From contig JADLHJ010000037.1 in NCBI GenBank assembly GCA_020848835.1, positions 1 through 64,000 on the forward strand: a DNA stretch of 64,000 bases, written 5' to 3'. A model generated the notes under the pieces. It did not search any database. It had not been told where the DNA came from and saw only the letters and a program-made list of their open reading frames with translations. Each line of letters opens with the position of its first letter. The first letter of the stretch is position 1. Positions 36,766-46,445 of the stretch are shown here, piece after piece. Both the position numbers and the translations under genes were made by a program. Source of the DNA: Candidatus Hydrogenedentota bacterium. GTDB lineage: Bacteria > Hydrogenedentota > Hydrogenedentia > Hydrogenedentales > SLHB01.

Positions 36766-37242
36766 TTATTCCTGTGGCTTTGCCGTCATCGCATCAATGC
36801 GATCGGCCGGATATTCGTACATGGCGCAGGATAGGCTGGCATTGCCCGCTGCCGATCCCGACTCCTGATAGTTTTCGTAGAACAAGGCATCAATTTTTTG
36901 AACTAGACCGCGCGCACCGGCGACGGTCGTATACGGAAGGATCACGGCGATGCGTTCGCCCAGCCAGCCCTTCGTGTCGCATGCGCGCGTGCGTTGCATC
37001 AGCGCTACCGTCAATGCACGTTGCGCGCGCGCGCAGTCCACTTCGTTTTCCGCTTCTTCGATGGTGAACGCGATCATCGTAAAGATGAACCGCGAACGCT
37101 CCGTGCGTGCGCGCTCAATTACGAGTTGGCGTTCAAACGCCGCCGTAGAAAGCAGTTCGACCGGCGCAGGCGATTGGCTTTCCCGCGAGAAAAGCCTTAG
37201 AAGCGTTGGCCTGTTTTGTGCTTGAGTATTTATGGCATGCAC
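36766..37242 (-). CDS. degenerate GGDEF-like domain protein
   Basis: A 158-aa protein with a helix-strand pattern of diguanylate cyclases: AFERQLVIERARTERSRFIF, then a strand TMIAFTI, a helix, and WLGERIAVILPYT. The normal active site GGDEF is replaced by GERIAVILPY, and the usual metal-binding aspartate (in a D-x-D-x-F strand) is gone. It is unlikely to synthesise c-di-GMP. The same location beside the initiating sugar transferase suggests a regulatory or scaffolding role. The start is GTG; it follows the BY-kinase-like gene after 58 bases. Confidence 0.72.
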   Translation of the reverse strand: MHAINTQAQNRPTLLRLFSRESQSPAPVELLSTAAFERQLVIERARTERSRFIFTMIAFTIEEAENEVDCARAQRALTVALMQRTRACDTKGWLGERIAVILPYTTVAGARGLVQKIDALFYENYQESGSAAGNASLSCAMYEYPADRIDAMTAKPQE

Positions 37243-37300
37243 TCCATGCAGTTGTGACCGGGAGGAACAGCGCGGCCCACTGTTGCGGCGCGAAAGCCGC

Positions 37301-38035
37301 TTAGAGTTTTCGGTATATAAAATTGGGGATGAAGTGGCGCCGCTTGTTCAGCACTACGCCGATTACATTTCCGTTTTGAGCGGTCAGTTGATCGACCGCG
37401 TTGCGCACCACTTGCCAGCGCGACTCACCGGCATTGACGATTAACACGGTACCGTCCACGACGGGAGACATCAGCACGGCGTCCATGCTTTCCGACATGG
37501 GCGGTGTATCAATAACAATCAGGTCGTACTGTTTGCGCATGCGCCGCAAGGTATTTCCAAACCGAGCGGACGATGCCAAAGCGGCCAGTGCGTCGCGCGT
37601 AAGATTGAGTTGACTCACGGCAATTGGCGGTTCATCGAGACGGTGCACGTATTCGGAGATCGGCGCGTTCTGAAATGTCGCCGCTTCCCAGCCGCGCGAA
37701 ACGCCGTTCTGGAGCACGCGCGTCGAACATCCGGATTGCCAAGTACCCAGCAATAGCACGCGCCGGGCTAGATGCTTCGCCGCGAGACGCGCGAGTTCAA
37801 ATGAATACGTAAAACCTTGATCGCCAGGCTCAAGCGCGGCAATGGACACAATCTTTCCGGGGCGGTTGCCGAGCGTCGCCTCGATACGCTGATGCAACGC
37901 GAGTATTTTCTCGGCAAAAGGTTTCGGTGTTTTCGCGAACGGCTGCGCGTGTACGACCGAAATCGCGGGGTTGCGATCCGGGGTGTCTTCGAACTCGATG
38001 CCGTTCAGTTCGAGTGCTTCGAATATCCGGCTCAT
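37301..38035 (-). CDS. BY-kinase-like (CpsD/CapB-type) protein without a Walker A motif
   Basis: From ATG 38035 the product is 244 aa and aligns in architecture to the cytoplasmic BY-kinase domain that partners Wzz proteins. MSRIFEALE is the usual start, SIAALE is the beta strand before the P-loop, and DLIVIDTPP at 171-179 is Walker B. The P-loop position reads GDQGFTY (71-77) instead of GEGKTT, with no lysine. The Walker A-prime strand RVLLLGT (92-98) lacks its aspartate. The C-terminus has no tyrosine cluster. Kinase activity is therefore doubtful. It overlaps the ExeA-like gene by ATGA. Confidence 0.88.
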   Translation of the reverse strand: MSRIFEALELNGIEFEDTPDRNPAISVVHAQPFAKTPKPFAEKILALHQRIEATLGNRPGKIVSIAALEPGDQGFTYSFELARLAAKHLARRVLLLGTWQSGCSTRVLQNGVSRGWEAATFQNAPISEYVHRLDEPPIAVSQLNLTRDALAALASSARFGNTLRRMRKQYDLIVIDTPPMSESMDAVLMSPVVDGTVLIVNAGESRWQVVRNAVDQLTAQNGNVIGVVLNKRRHFIPNFIYRKL

Positions 38036-39003
38036 CGTACTGCTTCTCCGGTTTCGGCATTGGCGGGTTGCGTAACCTGCGTATTGGTAACATGGCCAGA
38101 GGCGGACGCGGTCGCGTAGACAAACGCGCCCATCAGTCCAAACAGGACGGTTGCCAGAAGGCCAGCCGTCAACCAGCGCCATGAACGTACGCGGGGTACA
38201 GCGGAGAATTCTTGAACAACCGACCTGGTAATTCTCTTGGTTACAGGCTTTGCCTTATATCCGTAGCCATTAATCAACGCGTTGTCACACAACACGTTGA
38301 TTTCTCGGGGAAAGCCTTTGGCCGCGTGCGCAACCGCTTTCATGGCGGACAGAGTCATCACTTTCTCTGGGTTGCCGTCCGCATGCATGATGCGGTGGTT
38401 GATGTAATCGATGCTTTCCTTGACCGTTAGCGGGTTCAGGCGCGCGCGCACCGCAACGCGCTGCCGTATCTGGCGCAATTCGTGGGTGTTTAACTTCTCG
38501 TCCAGTTCCGGCTGACCCGTGAGAATGATCTGCAGCAGCTTTTGGTCTGGCAGTTCGAGATTTGAAATGAGATGCAGCTTCTTGAACGTCTCGACCGGCA
38601 TCTGGTGCGCTTCATCAATGACGAGTACCACGCGCCGGTTTCGGCCCAACTCGTAGATTAATTCGCGCGTGAGCGCCTGTAATTTCCAGTACTCGGACTG
38701 GGCGCGGCTATCCACATCGAACTGATCGAGCAGATAGGTCAACAGCGAGTCAAAAGTTTGGTTCGAGTTGAAAAGGTAGATCGCTCGCACCTGTGATTTA
38801 CGGATGCGTTCCAGATACGTGCGCAAGACTGTCGTCTTGCCCGTGCCAACTTCTCCCGTGAGTGAAATGAAACCAAGCCCCTTGTCTACGCCGTACAGCA
38901 CGGACGCCAAGGCCTCTCGGTGTCCCTTGCTCATATAAAAAAACTCGGGGTCCGGCGCGATATGAAACGGCTCTTTGCTCAAGCCATAGAAACCTAGATA
39001 CAT
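38032..39003 (-). CDS. ExeA-type AAA ATPase of EPS systems (XrtA-associated ATPase-like)
   Basis: From ATG 39003 the protein is 323 aa. The N-terminal hallmark YLGFYGLSKEPFHIAPDPEFF is followed by Walker A GEVGTGKT (50-57) and Walker B VIDEAH (128-133). RQRVAVRARLNPL marks the AAA lid, and one transmembrane helix (about 272-294) precedes a short periplasmic tail. In exosortase (XrtA) EPS loci this ATPase is a regular member; no exosortase is present in this window. It overlaps the chain-length gene by ten bases. Confidence 0.9.
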   Translation of the reverse strand: MYLGFYGLSKEPFHIAPDPEFFYMSKGHREALASVLYGVDKGLGFISLTGEVGTGKTTVLRTYLERIRKSQVRAIYLFNSNQTFDSLLTYLLDQFDVDSRAQSEYWKLQALTRELIYELGRNRRVVLVIDEAHQMPVETFKKLHLISNLELPDQKLLQIILTGQPELDEKLNTHELRQIRQRVAVRARLNPLTVKESIDYINHRIMHADGNPEKVMTLSAMKAVAHAAKGFPREINVLCDNALINGYGYKAKPVTKRITRSVVQEFSAVPRVRSWRWLTAGLLATVLFGLMGAFVYATASASGHVTNTQVTQPANAETGEAVR

Positions 39004-40580
39004 GCCTTGTACTCCTTGTCGGAAACGGACACGAGTACGGGAACGCCGACCCATTTCTCCACGTGCTCGGGGGAATTGATCGAATCGTCGAAGTATTCCA
39101 GCGTGAGCACGAAGCTAAATCCCGCGAAGAGCGCCAGAAAAACTCCCAGCGCGAGATTCAGTAGTTTCTTCGGCTTTACTGGCACCATGGGCATCGTCGC
39201 TGGTTGGACAATACTGACGTTCGATACACGATCCACATCCAATGCCGTGGAAATTCTCGCGCGTTGTAGACTGTCGCGGTACTGTTCGTAATCCTTTTCC
39301 GCGAGGGTCACGTCGCGTTCCAACGCGGCGAGGTCCGTGGCGCGGCCCGTCAGTGTTCTAAGTTCCGCCTGCTGCTTTTCCAACGACGATCTCAACGCGC
39401 TAGCTTGCGACTCGAACGCGGCCACTTGCACTCGTTCCGTTTCCAGTGTCGCCTGCAGTTGCTGATACGTTGAATCGATTCCGGTAATAATCTCAGTGTG
39501 CGTTTCGCTCTCGTTTGCGAGCGCGACCTCGGTTTCTTTGATCTGGCTGCGCACATCAATAAGCGGGCGGTGCGTTTCCGGATAACGCGCCGCCATGTCG
39601 GTTTCCTGAAGCTTCAACTGAAGCAACTTTTCCTTCATCGCATCAGCGGCATAATTGGTCATGCCCGTCGTGCGGCTAATCTCCTGCGTTTTTGGGCGCG
39701 TCCTAAGCGCATCCTCAACTCTCGCAACGCGCGCGCGAGATGCCTCCGCCTGGGCTTGCGCGTCTGCGAGCTTGTTTTCCAATTCGCTCATGTGTTCGAG
39801 CATGGTTTGTTTTTGCGTCTCGATGGCGGAAATGCCGTTTGCCTCTCGAAATGCGCGCAGCTTCTCCTCGCTTGCGAGCAGTTCGTTGTGCAGTGCTTCA
39901 GTTTGTTCTTCGAAGAATTCCGGCGACGCCTGAGCCGCGTGTACGCGAATGTGTTCCTCCAGGTACAAATCCAAGATAGTCGCGAGGGTCTGCTGCGCCA
40001 GGGCGCGACTGGGCGACTCGAAGGAGACGGTGATGATGTCTGTTTTCGGTTCAACGCCGACGGACAGGTTTTCCAATATGTACTTCACCGCACTCTCGCG
40101 CTCCGTGAGCGGCGTAGCGAGATCGAGGGCGACCAGAATGCCACTGCCGGCTTTTTCCGCTTCGCGCACTTCGCGGCGAATCGCGCGCAAGTCCTGCTGC
40201 GCCTCTGCCATCGCCGGGACCGGCGGCTCGACGTCTTCCAGTTCGTCAGGTTTTACGAGGAACGCGGCGGGGCCTATCTTCGCGACGACCTGTTCCGCGA
40301 TCTCTCGGCTGGCGAGGATTGAGAGTTCGGAGTTTACTTCGTTAGCTCGATCGCGTGAAGGATATAGCGTAGGGCCGGATACCGACGGATCGACCGAGAG
40401 GTTTTCGCGACCAAGCCGTATCAACACTTTCGCGTCGGACTGATATATCTCTTGCGCAAGGTAGGTGTACACAACCACGGCGGCAATCACCATGATGAAC
40501 ACAGTGCCAAACGTTGTCTTGTGGCGAAAGGTAGCGCTCAGGACGTCACGCAGGGAACTTTGAATGGCATTACTGCTCAC
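38994..40580 (-). CDS. Wzz/GumC-like polysaccharide chain-length determinant
   Basis: A 528-aa inner-membrane protein. A first transmembrane helix (about 23-43) follows a short basic N-terminus. A long periplasmic coiled-coil region (EEKLRAFREANGISAIE, then ELENKLADAQAQAEASRARV) is next. A second helix (about 478-505) is preceded by the PATMPMVPVKPKK proline motif. The large periplasmic part has the YQSDAKVLI family start. Like many planctomycete-type proteins it lacks a fused BY-kinase domain, and the partner is the gene two positions downstream. The start GTG overlaps the Wza stop (GTGA). Confidence 0.92.
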   Translation of the reverse strand: MSSNAIQSSLRDVLSATFRHKTTFGTVFIMVIAAVVVYTYLAQEIYQSDAKVLIRLGRENLSVDPSVSGPTLYPSRDRANEVNSELSILASREIAEQVVAKIGPAAFLVKPDELEDVEPPVPAMAEAQQDLRAIRREVREAEKAGSGILVALDLATPLTERESAVKYILENLSVGVEPKTDIITVSFESPSRALAQQTLATILDLYLEEHIRVHAAQASPEFFEEQTEALHNELLASEEKLRAFREANGISAIETQKQTMLEHMSELENKLADAQAQAEASRARVARVEDALRTRPKTQEISRTTGMTNYAADAMKEKLLQLKLQETDMAARYPETHRPLIDVRSQIKETEVALANESETHTEIITGIDSTYQQLQATLETERVQVAAFESQASALRSSLEKQQAELRTLTGRATDLAALERDVTLAEKDYEQYRDSLQRARISTALDVDRVSNVSIVQPATMPMVPVKPKKLLNLALGVFLALFAGFSFVLTLEYFDDSINSPEHVEKWVGVPVLVSVSDKEYKACI

Positions 40581-41383
40581 GGCGCACCGCCGATCTGAAT
40601 ATCCGGCATCGCTGTTGCCGCGTTATTCAAAAACTGCGATGCAAGCGCGCCGTCGTTGTCCGTCGAGCGCGGATTGACCTCATGCGTGAAGTTGTAGTGT
40701 AGCGCCCGCGGCACAATGCGATTAACGTACTGCTCTACGAATTGGTCCACCTTGTCGATGTTTGTCTGCGGCACGTAGACAATGTCGTAGGGCTCAAGTA
40801 CAAACGGCTCGCTGTCCGCGGACTCGAGTGCCTTGCGGAGGTCAAGCGTCGTTCCGTATTGCTTGCCGTCGCGCTGTCGAATTACCACGACGCTATTCAT
40901 CTTGCCGCTGTCTTTTTTCGGGCCGCCCGCCTGCATCACGGCTTCAAGCGCGGTGAGGCGCCCGTTAATCATCAGCAATCCAGGCGCGAGTACTTCGCCC
41001 GCGACGTATACTCGGTTGCTATCCAGGGATCCGACAACCACGGAGATCTCGGGATCGATGAGTTTGTCTTTGTACAGCGTGAGCAAATCCGCACGTAACT
41101 CGTCCGGTGTGCGGCCTTGTGCCTGCACATCGCCCACGAGTTGCAGCGAAATTTTTCCGTCGGGCCGGATTGACTGCTTGTCTTCGTTCAACTCCGGCCA
41201 ATAGAGGAATTTCACCTGCAGCACGTCGCCCGGTTGCAGCGTTACTTTAGGCGCAGAAGACGCCATCGGAAACGATTCCATCGTGGGCGGTGTCGTCGTG
41301 CACGAAACGCTGCACACTACTAATGCCGCAAGTGCGACAGACACCCATGTGCGCGGGGATGGCACTACTGAAAGCAACTGCAC
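40577..41383 (-). CDS. polysaccharide export lipoprotein (Wza-like)
   Basis: A 268-aa protein with a lipoprotein signal ending LVVCSVSC. It has the polysaccharide-export domain (VTLQPGDVLQVKFLYWPEL, then IRPDGKISLQLVGDVQAQG). SLBB-like segments follow (VYVAGEVLAPGLLMINGRLTALEAVMQAGG). It is shorter than E. coli Wza (379 aa), so probably one export and one SLBB domain. It forms the outer-membrane portal. The GTG at 41383 has AAGGA seven bases upstream. This is the first gene of the EPS operon. Confidence 0.92.
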   Translation of the reverse strand: MQLLSVVPSPRTWVSVALAALVVCSVSCTTTPPTMESFPMASSAPKVTLQPGDVLQVKFLYWPELNEDKQSIRPDGKISLQLVGDVQAQGRTPDELRADLLTLYKDKLIDPEISVVVGSLDSNRVYVAGEVLAPGLLMINGRLTALEAVMQAGGPKKDSGKMNSVVVIRQRDGKQYGTTLDLRKALESADSEPFVLEPYDIVYVPQTNIDKVDQFVEQYVNRIVPRALHYNFTHEVNPRSTDNDGALASQFLNNAATAMPDIQIGGAP

Positions 41384-41873
41384 TACAAAATCCTTGAAAA
41401 CCGGTTAGCGACTCGATGCCAAACCGCGGGCACCAATCACCAACTGCCGACCACTAGCCCACACCTTAAATGAAAAATGTGCAAGACGTGTTAGGGCTTG
41501 CGGTTGTTACCACGCCAAAAGCGTGCCAGCTTTGATTTCGCAGTATGCTTTTAGTGGGGACATTGTTTGCACGTCGTTGGTTCTTCATGCCACAAGTGAT
41601 TTGCCTTAATGAAGTTGAAGGAGGTCCACCGAGAAGAATTTTGGGCCGTACTCGCCTCGTTCTTTCGCAGGTTCCGTAGAATTAGCCAAATCCGAAATTG
41701 GCCCGAAAAGGCTACGTCACCGAAGCTTGCTTGATCCGAAAGATACATTTGTGAAGGTGCTGAACGTCAATTAAGGCATTGCTTTTTCTAACGAATTCAG
41801 GGAAATACCTGCGTAATAGACAGGGTATCGCTCGTGCGTTGCAACGTCGGAGTGCAATCGGTAGGCTCGTGAA
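41384..41873. other. 490-base intergenic region between the EPS operon and the DUF1549/DUF1553 gene
   Basis: The divergent genes on both sides need promoters here. I see no convincing consensus box, no strong terminator and no supported coding frame. A 65-codon minus-strand frame (41551-41748) has atypical composition and no ribosome site. The EPS promoter probably lies within the last 150 bases before 41383. Confidence 0.5.
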
Positions 41874-44846
41874 ATGTTGCCTGTCGCGACACTCTTATTT
41901 ATTGCGGTATCGCAGTCTGCCGTGGGAGCGGGGCCGTCGGATTTTTTTGAAACGAAAGTCCGCCCGATACTTGTAGATAATTGCCACGAATGCCACGGAC
42001 CCGAAAAGCAAAAATCCGAACTACGCCTGGATCACATCGACTTTATTCTCAAGGGTGGTGAGGCCGGACCTGCGATCGTGCGCAACGACGCGGGTGCAAG
42101 CCGGCTTGTTCATGCCATTCGCTATACGGATCCCGATCTCCAAATGCCGCCGAACGGAAGGCTTTCCGATGAATCCGTTGCCGTGCTCGAACAATGGATC
42201 GCCGACGGCGCGTATTGGCCGGAGGAGTCTGCGCAGGCAACGCATGCGGAGAAGCCGGTATTCGACCTTGCGGCACGACGGAAATCGCACTGGGCTTGGC
42301 AACCGATCCGCGAAACTACGCCGCCTGAAACGGCCTCGACCTGGCCGCGCGACAGCATCGATAAATTTGTACTCGCGAAACTATCTGAGAATGGTCTCAC
42401 GACTGCGCCGCCAGCGGACCCTGCACAGCTTGTCCGCCGCCTTCATTACGTCATCACCGGTTTGCCGCCCGATCCAGAGACGGTTCGCGCCTATTTAAAG
42501 GATCCAAGCGAGGCCGCATACGTAGCGCTTGTGGAGCGTTTACTGGCGTCGCCGCGATTCGGCGAGGCGTGGGCGCGGCACTGGCTCGATCTGACGCGAT
42601 ACGCGGAGACCTTTGGCTTTGAATTGGATTTCCCAATCGCTGAAGCGTGGCAGTATCGCGACTACGTCATTCGGGCGTTTAACGCGGACTTGCCTTACGA
42701 TCAATTGGTCCGCGAACACATCGCCGGAGATCTATTAGAGCCGCGCGTCAATCCGGAGACGGGATTGAACGAATCCATTATTGCCACAGGCTTCTGGAAT
42801 TTGATGCAGGCGCAACATGCGCCCGTGGACGTGCGGCTGGATCACGCAGACCGTGTGGACAACCAGATCGACGTACTCGGCAAGACGTTTCTCGGCATGA
42901 CGATCTCGTGCGCGCGGTGTCACGATCACAAGTTCGATGCGATCTCCACCGCGGACTACTACGCATTGTCAGGCGTATTCCGCAGTGTGCGACGCCAAAT
43001 CGTGCCGTTGGATCCCGCGGGCGATATTGCGCAAAGCATTTCCGATTTGTCGCCGATGCGTTCGGATACGTCTACGCAGTTGGATGCATGGCTAAAGACG
43101 CAGACGAGCGCACCTATCGTTGTATCGCAACGAGACGCGCAAAAGACAATGGATGCGCCGCCATCAAGCGCTGTGCCGTTTGCCACCTTTGCCACGTCAC
43201 TTGACGGTTGGTTTACCAGTGGACAGGCGTTTGGCGATCAACCGACCGATTCGGCTGAATGGTTTGTGTCGGACGACAGACGCCCGATTCTGCTCGCGGG
43301 AGGGCAGGTGCATTCGGGCAGACTCGCACTGCGTTTGCGCGGTGCACTTCGATCGCCCAGCTTCATTCTCGATCATGCACGCATTCAAGCGCTTGTGGCA
43401 GGACGCAATGCGCAGATGCGTCTCGTTATTGAAGATTATTTTGTTCGCGAGTTTCACAATTTGCTATTTGAATCGACCGTATTGGATATCGCGCACGGAG
43501 ACGAGTTGCGTTGGCTGGAGATCGCCGGCGGTCTTGAGAAATATCAAGGCTGTCGCGCGCATATTGAGTTCATTGACAATGGTGATGGCTACGTTGCGGT
43601 TGCTGAAGTCCGCTTTTCGAACGAGCTGTTCGCGCAAGTGCCCATCGAGTCCACGGCACCCGCGGCGACGGCACTCGCAAACTGGCGTGCAGGAAACGCG
43701 ACTCGCGCGGAGATTGCGCTGCTCAACACGCTCATCGTGAACAATGCCACGTCTTTTCCTCAGGAGTTGCGTGATTCGTTGGACAAGTATGCGGACGCGA
43801 CTTCTAAGATTCCCGAACCGGTAATGGTGCAAGCGCTGGCGGAAGGTAGTCCCGTAGAAGAACGCGTGTACATAAGGGGCAACTATAAGACACTTGGCGA
43901 AGCGACGCCGCGCCGCTTCCTTTCCGCTCTTGATGGTGCGAACGGGCGATTCGGCACTGGAAGCGGACGACGCGAGCTCGCGGAGCAGATTGTCGTGGAG
44001 ACTAATCCGTTGACGGCGCGGGTGATGGTCAACCGCTTATGGCAGCATGTGTTCGGCCGCGGTATCGTTGCGACTACAGACAATTTCGGGGTCCTCGGCG
44101 CTGCGCCAACTCACCCGGAACTTTTAGACTATCTTGCGCGCGACTATCAGCGGAACGGATGGTCCACGAAAGCGCTCATTCGCAAATTGGTGTTGTCATC
44201 CACATTTCGAATGGGCAGCGTCGCGGCAAATCCAGCAGATGACATGCGCGACCCGGACAACACATTACTGCACCGCATGCCGCTGCGACGTTTGACGGCA
44301 GAGTCGGTGCGGGATTCATTGCTGTTCGCAGCAGACAATCTTGACAGTACGATGTATGGCAAATCAGTTATGGCGTATATCTCACCGTTTATGGGCGGGA
44401 ACCGTGCGCCCAAAGAGTCGGGCCCCATGGACGGTGCTCGGCGGCGCAGCATCTATCTGGAGATCCGCCGCAACCATCTGCCCCAGCTTTTCATGGCCTT
44501 TGACTTTCCGACGCCGGATAGCACGCACGGCACTCGAAACGTCTCAAACGTACCTGCCCAAGCACTCGTGCTGATGAACGATCCTTTCGTTGTTGCGCAA
44601 GCCCAAACCCTTGGCAGCAGTTTGGCGGCCCTAACCGATTCTATCGACGCACGGATAGAGGAGCTCTATTTGCGGATATTTGGGCGTACAGCGTCCGTTG
44701 ACGATATTGCGCGATCCAAGGATTTCTTGTTAAAGCAAAGCAAGATATACGATGGTTCGCCCGGAACTGAGTTCTCGAATCCGCATTCATGGACTAATCT
44801 GTGCCACGCTTTATTCATGGCAAAGGATTTCATCTATGTGGGCTAA
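41874..44846 (+). CDS. DUF1549/DUF1553 protein with N-terminal planctomycete-type cytochrome c
   Basis: The 990-aa protein starts with a signal peptide ([19 protein letters not shown]). Residues 37-41 are CHECH, a c-type haem motif of the planctomycete cytochrome C domain, followed by a MPPNGRLSD segment likely to give the axial methionine. DUF1549 then follows, with [14 protein letters not shown] and ending in a second CxxCH at 346-350 ([10 protein letters not shown]). A variable insert precedes DUF1553, with [18 protein letters not shown] and ending [15 protein letters not shown]. Activity is unknown; redox-linked carbohydrate or cell-wall processing is suspected. It is followed closely by the DUF1501 gene, the usual partner. 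Confidence 0.92.
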   Translation: MLPVATLLFIAVSQSAVGAGPSDFFETKVRPILVDNCHECHGPEKQKSELRLDHIDFILKGGEAGPAIVRNDAGASRLVHAIRYTDPDLQMPPNGRLSDESVAVLEQWIADGAYWPEESAQATHAEKPVFDLAARRKSHWAWQPIRETTPPETASTWPRDSIDKFVLAKLSENGLTTAPPADPAQLVRRLHYVITGLPPDPETVRAYLKDPSEAAYVALVERLLASPRFGEAWARHWLDLTRYAETFGFELDFPIAEAWQYRDYVIRAFNADLPYDQLVREHIAGDLLEPRVNPETGLNESIIATGFWNLMQAQHAPVDVRLDHADRVDNQIDVLGKTFLGMTISCARCHDHKFDAISTADYYALSGVFRSVRRQIVPLDPAGDIAQSISDLSPMRSDTSTQLDAWLKTQTSAPIVVSQRDAQKTMDAPPSSAVPFATFATSLDGWFTSGQAFGDQPTDSAEWFVSDDRRPILLAGGQVHSGRLALRLRGALRSPSFILDHARIQALVAGRNAQMRLVIEDYFVREFHNLLFESTVLDIAHGDELRWLEIAGGLEKYQGCRAHIEFIDNGDGYVAVAEVRFSNELFAQVPIESTAPAATALANWRAGNATRAEIALLNTLIVNNATSFPQELRDSLDKYADATSKIPEPVMVQALAEGSPVEERVYIRGNYKTLGEATPRRFLSALDGANGRFGTGSGRRELAEQIVVETNPLTARVMVNRLWQHVFGRGIVATTDNFGVLGAAPTHPELLDYLARDYQRNGWSTKALIRKLVLSSTFRMGSVAANPADDMRDPDNTLLHRMPLRRLTAESVRDSLLFAADNLDSTMYGKSVMAYISPFMGGNRAPKESGPMDGARRRSIYLEIRRNHLPQLFMAFDFPTPDSTHGTRNVSNVPAQALVLMNDPFVVAQAQTLGSSLAALTDSIDARIEELYLRIFGRTASVDDIARSKDFLLKQSKIYDGSPGTEFSNPHSWTNLCHALFMAKDFIYVG

Positions 44847-44866
44847 GCGGGGAGACGCGATCGAAC

Positions 44867-46285
44867 ATGCCTGATTGCGGACATTGCGCAGGCCCGCCGG
44901 TTAGCCGTCGTGACATGCTACGCCATTGCGCGACTGGTTTTGGTGGCTTTGCGCTCGCAGCACTGTTGGGTGACAAGGCTTATGGGGCTGCGTCTTCCTC
45001 CGCCAATCCGCCACAGTTTCGCGCGCGGGTGCGCAACGTTATCTTTCTTTATATGGACGGCGGCGTGTCGCAGGTGGATAGCTTCGATCCCAAGCCGCGT
45101 CTCACCGCCGATCACGGCAAGCCGTTTGCGATGAAGATGGAACCGACGCAATTCAACAACAACGGAAACACGCTCGGGAGTCCTTGGGCATTCCACCAAT
45201 ACGGCCAGTCTGGTTTGCCGGTCAGCGACCTCTTTCCAAATGTCGCGCGCTGCGCGGATGAACTGTGTGTCGTGCGATCGATGGTCTCCGATTTTTCTGA
45301 GCACCATTCCGCGAACTACTTCCTGCACACGGGACACGGTCAACAGGGCCGGCCCAGTTTTGGCGCATGGACCGTCTACGGGCTTGGCAGCGAGAACTAC
45401 GATCTGCCCGGTTACATCGTGCTCGATGGCGGTCTCGTTCCATCCGGCGGCGTGGAGAATTTTGGTGCGGGTTTTCTTCCTGCGAACAATCAGGCGTCGA
45501 TCTTTCGCAATATCGATCCGCCGCTCGCGAATATTCAGCCACCTGAAACGCACGCTGACGCGCAGGCGGCCAAGCGCGCATTCACCACAGACTTGGATCG
45601 CGAAGCGCTGGCACGCACGCATGCCGATCGGCAGTTTGAAGCTGCGATTGCCAACTATGAGTTAGCATTCCGCATGCAGACATCGGTGCCCGGCGTTGCA
45701 GATATCGACGGCGAATCCGACGCGACCAAGCGCCTGTATGGAATGGAGTCAGAGTTTCAGTTCACGCGCGCGTATGGCAGGCAATGCCTTGTCGCGCGGC
45801 GGCTCGTCGAGCGCGGCGTGCGTTTTGTCGAACTCACGTGTCCACACATGAACGGTGTTGATCGATGGGACGCGCACAGCGCCTTGGTCAAGAACCACGG
45901 CGACAATGCGCTCGCGACCGATCAACCGATCGCAGGTTTGCTCATGGATCTGAAAGCGCGCGGCTTGCTTGAGGAAACGCTCGTGCTTTGGGCGGGCGAG
46001 TTTGGGCGCACGCCGTTTTCGCAAGGTTCGGACGGCCGCGACCACAATCCGTTTGGTTTCACGATATGGATGGCCGGCGGTGGCGTGAAACCGGGGTTTG
46101 TCTACGGCGCGACGGATGAGTTTGGATACAAGGCCGTTGAGAACAAAGTCCATATGCACGACCTGCACGCCACGCTGCTGCACCTGCTGGGCTACGATCA
46201 CACACAGCTCACGTTCCGTTTTGGCGGGCGCGACATGCGGCTCACGGACGTTTTTGGAAACGTCGTGCACAATCTCATCGCTTGA
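44867..46285 (+). CDS. DUF1501 protein (Tat-exported)
   Basis: From ATG 44867 (GGGGAG upstream) the product is 472 aa. A twin-arginine signal SRRDMLRHCATG sits near residue 13. The mature part is the DUF1501 fold related to alkaline phosphatase/sulfatases: FLYMDGGVSQVDSFDPKP, then FPNVARCADELCVVRSM, the HHSANYFLHTG segment and VLWAGEFGRTPF, with the GRDHNPFG and MHDLHATLLHLLGYDH motifs carrying metal-ligand-like D/H residues. The gene follows the DUF1549/DUF1553 gene after 20 bases; such pairs are a hallmark of planctomycetes. Substrate is unknown. An earlier in-frame start overlaps the upstream gene and is rejected. Confidence 0.93.
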   Translation: MPDCGHCAGPPVSRRDMLRHCATGFGGFALAALLGDKAYGAASSSANPPQFRARVRNVIFLYMDGGVSQVDSFDPKPRLTADHGKPFAMKMEPTQFNNNGNTLGSPWAFHQYGQSGLPVSDLFPNVARCADELCVVRSMVSDFSEHHSANYFLHTGHGQQGRPSFGAWTVYGLGSENYDLPGYIVLDGGLVPSGGVENFGAGFLPANNQASIFRNIDPPLANIQPPETHADAQAAKRAFTTDLDREALARTHADRQFEAAIANYELAFRMQTSVPGVADIDGESDATKRLYGMESEFQFTRAYGRQCLVARRLVERGVRFVELTCPHMNGVDRWDAHSALVKNHGDNALATDQPIAGLLMDLKARGLLEETLVLWAGEFGRTPFSQGSDGRDHNPFGFTIWMAGGGVKPGFVYGATDEFGYKAVENKVHMHDLHATLLHLLGYDHTQLTFRFGGRDMRLTDVFGNVVHNLIA

Positions 46286-46345
46286 TGCGGTTTGGCGACA
46301 AGAAAAAGAAGGCGCAAGTCAAGGGCCTGCGCGGCATTTGTTGAG

Positions 46346-46434
46346 TGGTGCCGGGGAAGGGAATCGAACCCCCACTCCCTTGCGGGAACCGGATTTTGAG
46401 TCCGGCGCGTCTGCCAGTTTCGCCACCCCGGCAC
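46346..46434 (-). tRNA. tRNA-Leu (CAA anticodon)
   Basis: Reverse-strand reading gives a full cloverleaf: GTGCCGG acceptor, D-arm with TGGCGAAACTGGCAGAC, anticodon stem CCGGA/TCCGG with loop CTCAAAA (anticodon CAA), a long variable arm CCCGCAAGGGA, T-arm GGGTTCGATTCCC and an encoded CCA. The long variable arm is typical of leucine tRNAs. It is about 60 bases past the DUF1501 stop. Confidence 0.96.
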
Positions 46435-46445
46435 AAGAGGCGGGA

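Noticed and set aside
39498..40322. 274-codon plus-strand frame
   Set aside because: Antisense to the chain-length gene; no ribosome site and no domain pattern.
24017..41383. Exosortase or PEP-CTERM targets within the EPS operon
   Set aside because: Every membrane protein in the operon is explained as flippase, polymerase, chain-length protein or ATPase; no exosortase motif was seen.
41551..41748. 65-codon minus-strand frame in the 490-base gap
   Set aside because: No ribosome site and no recognisable features; could be a remnant but I cannot support it.
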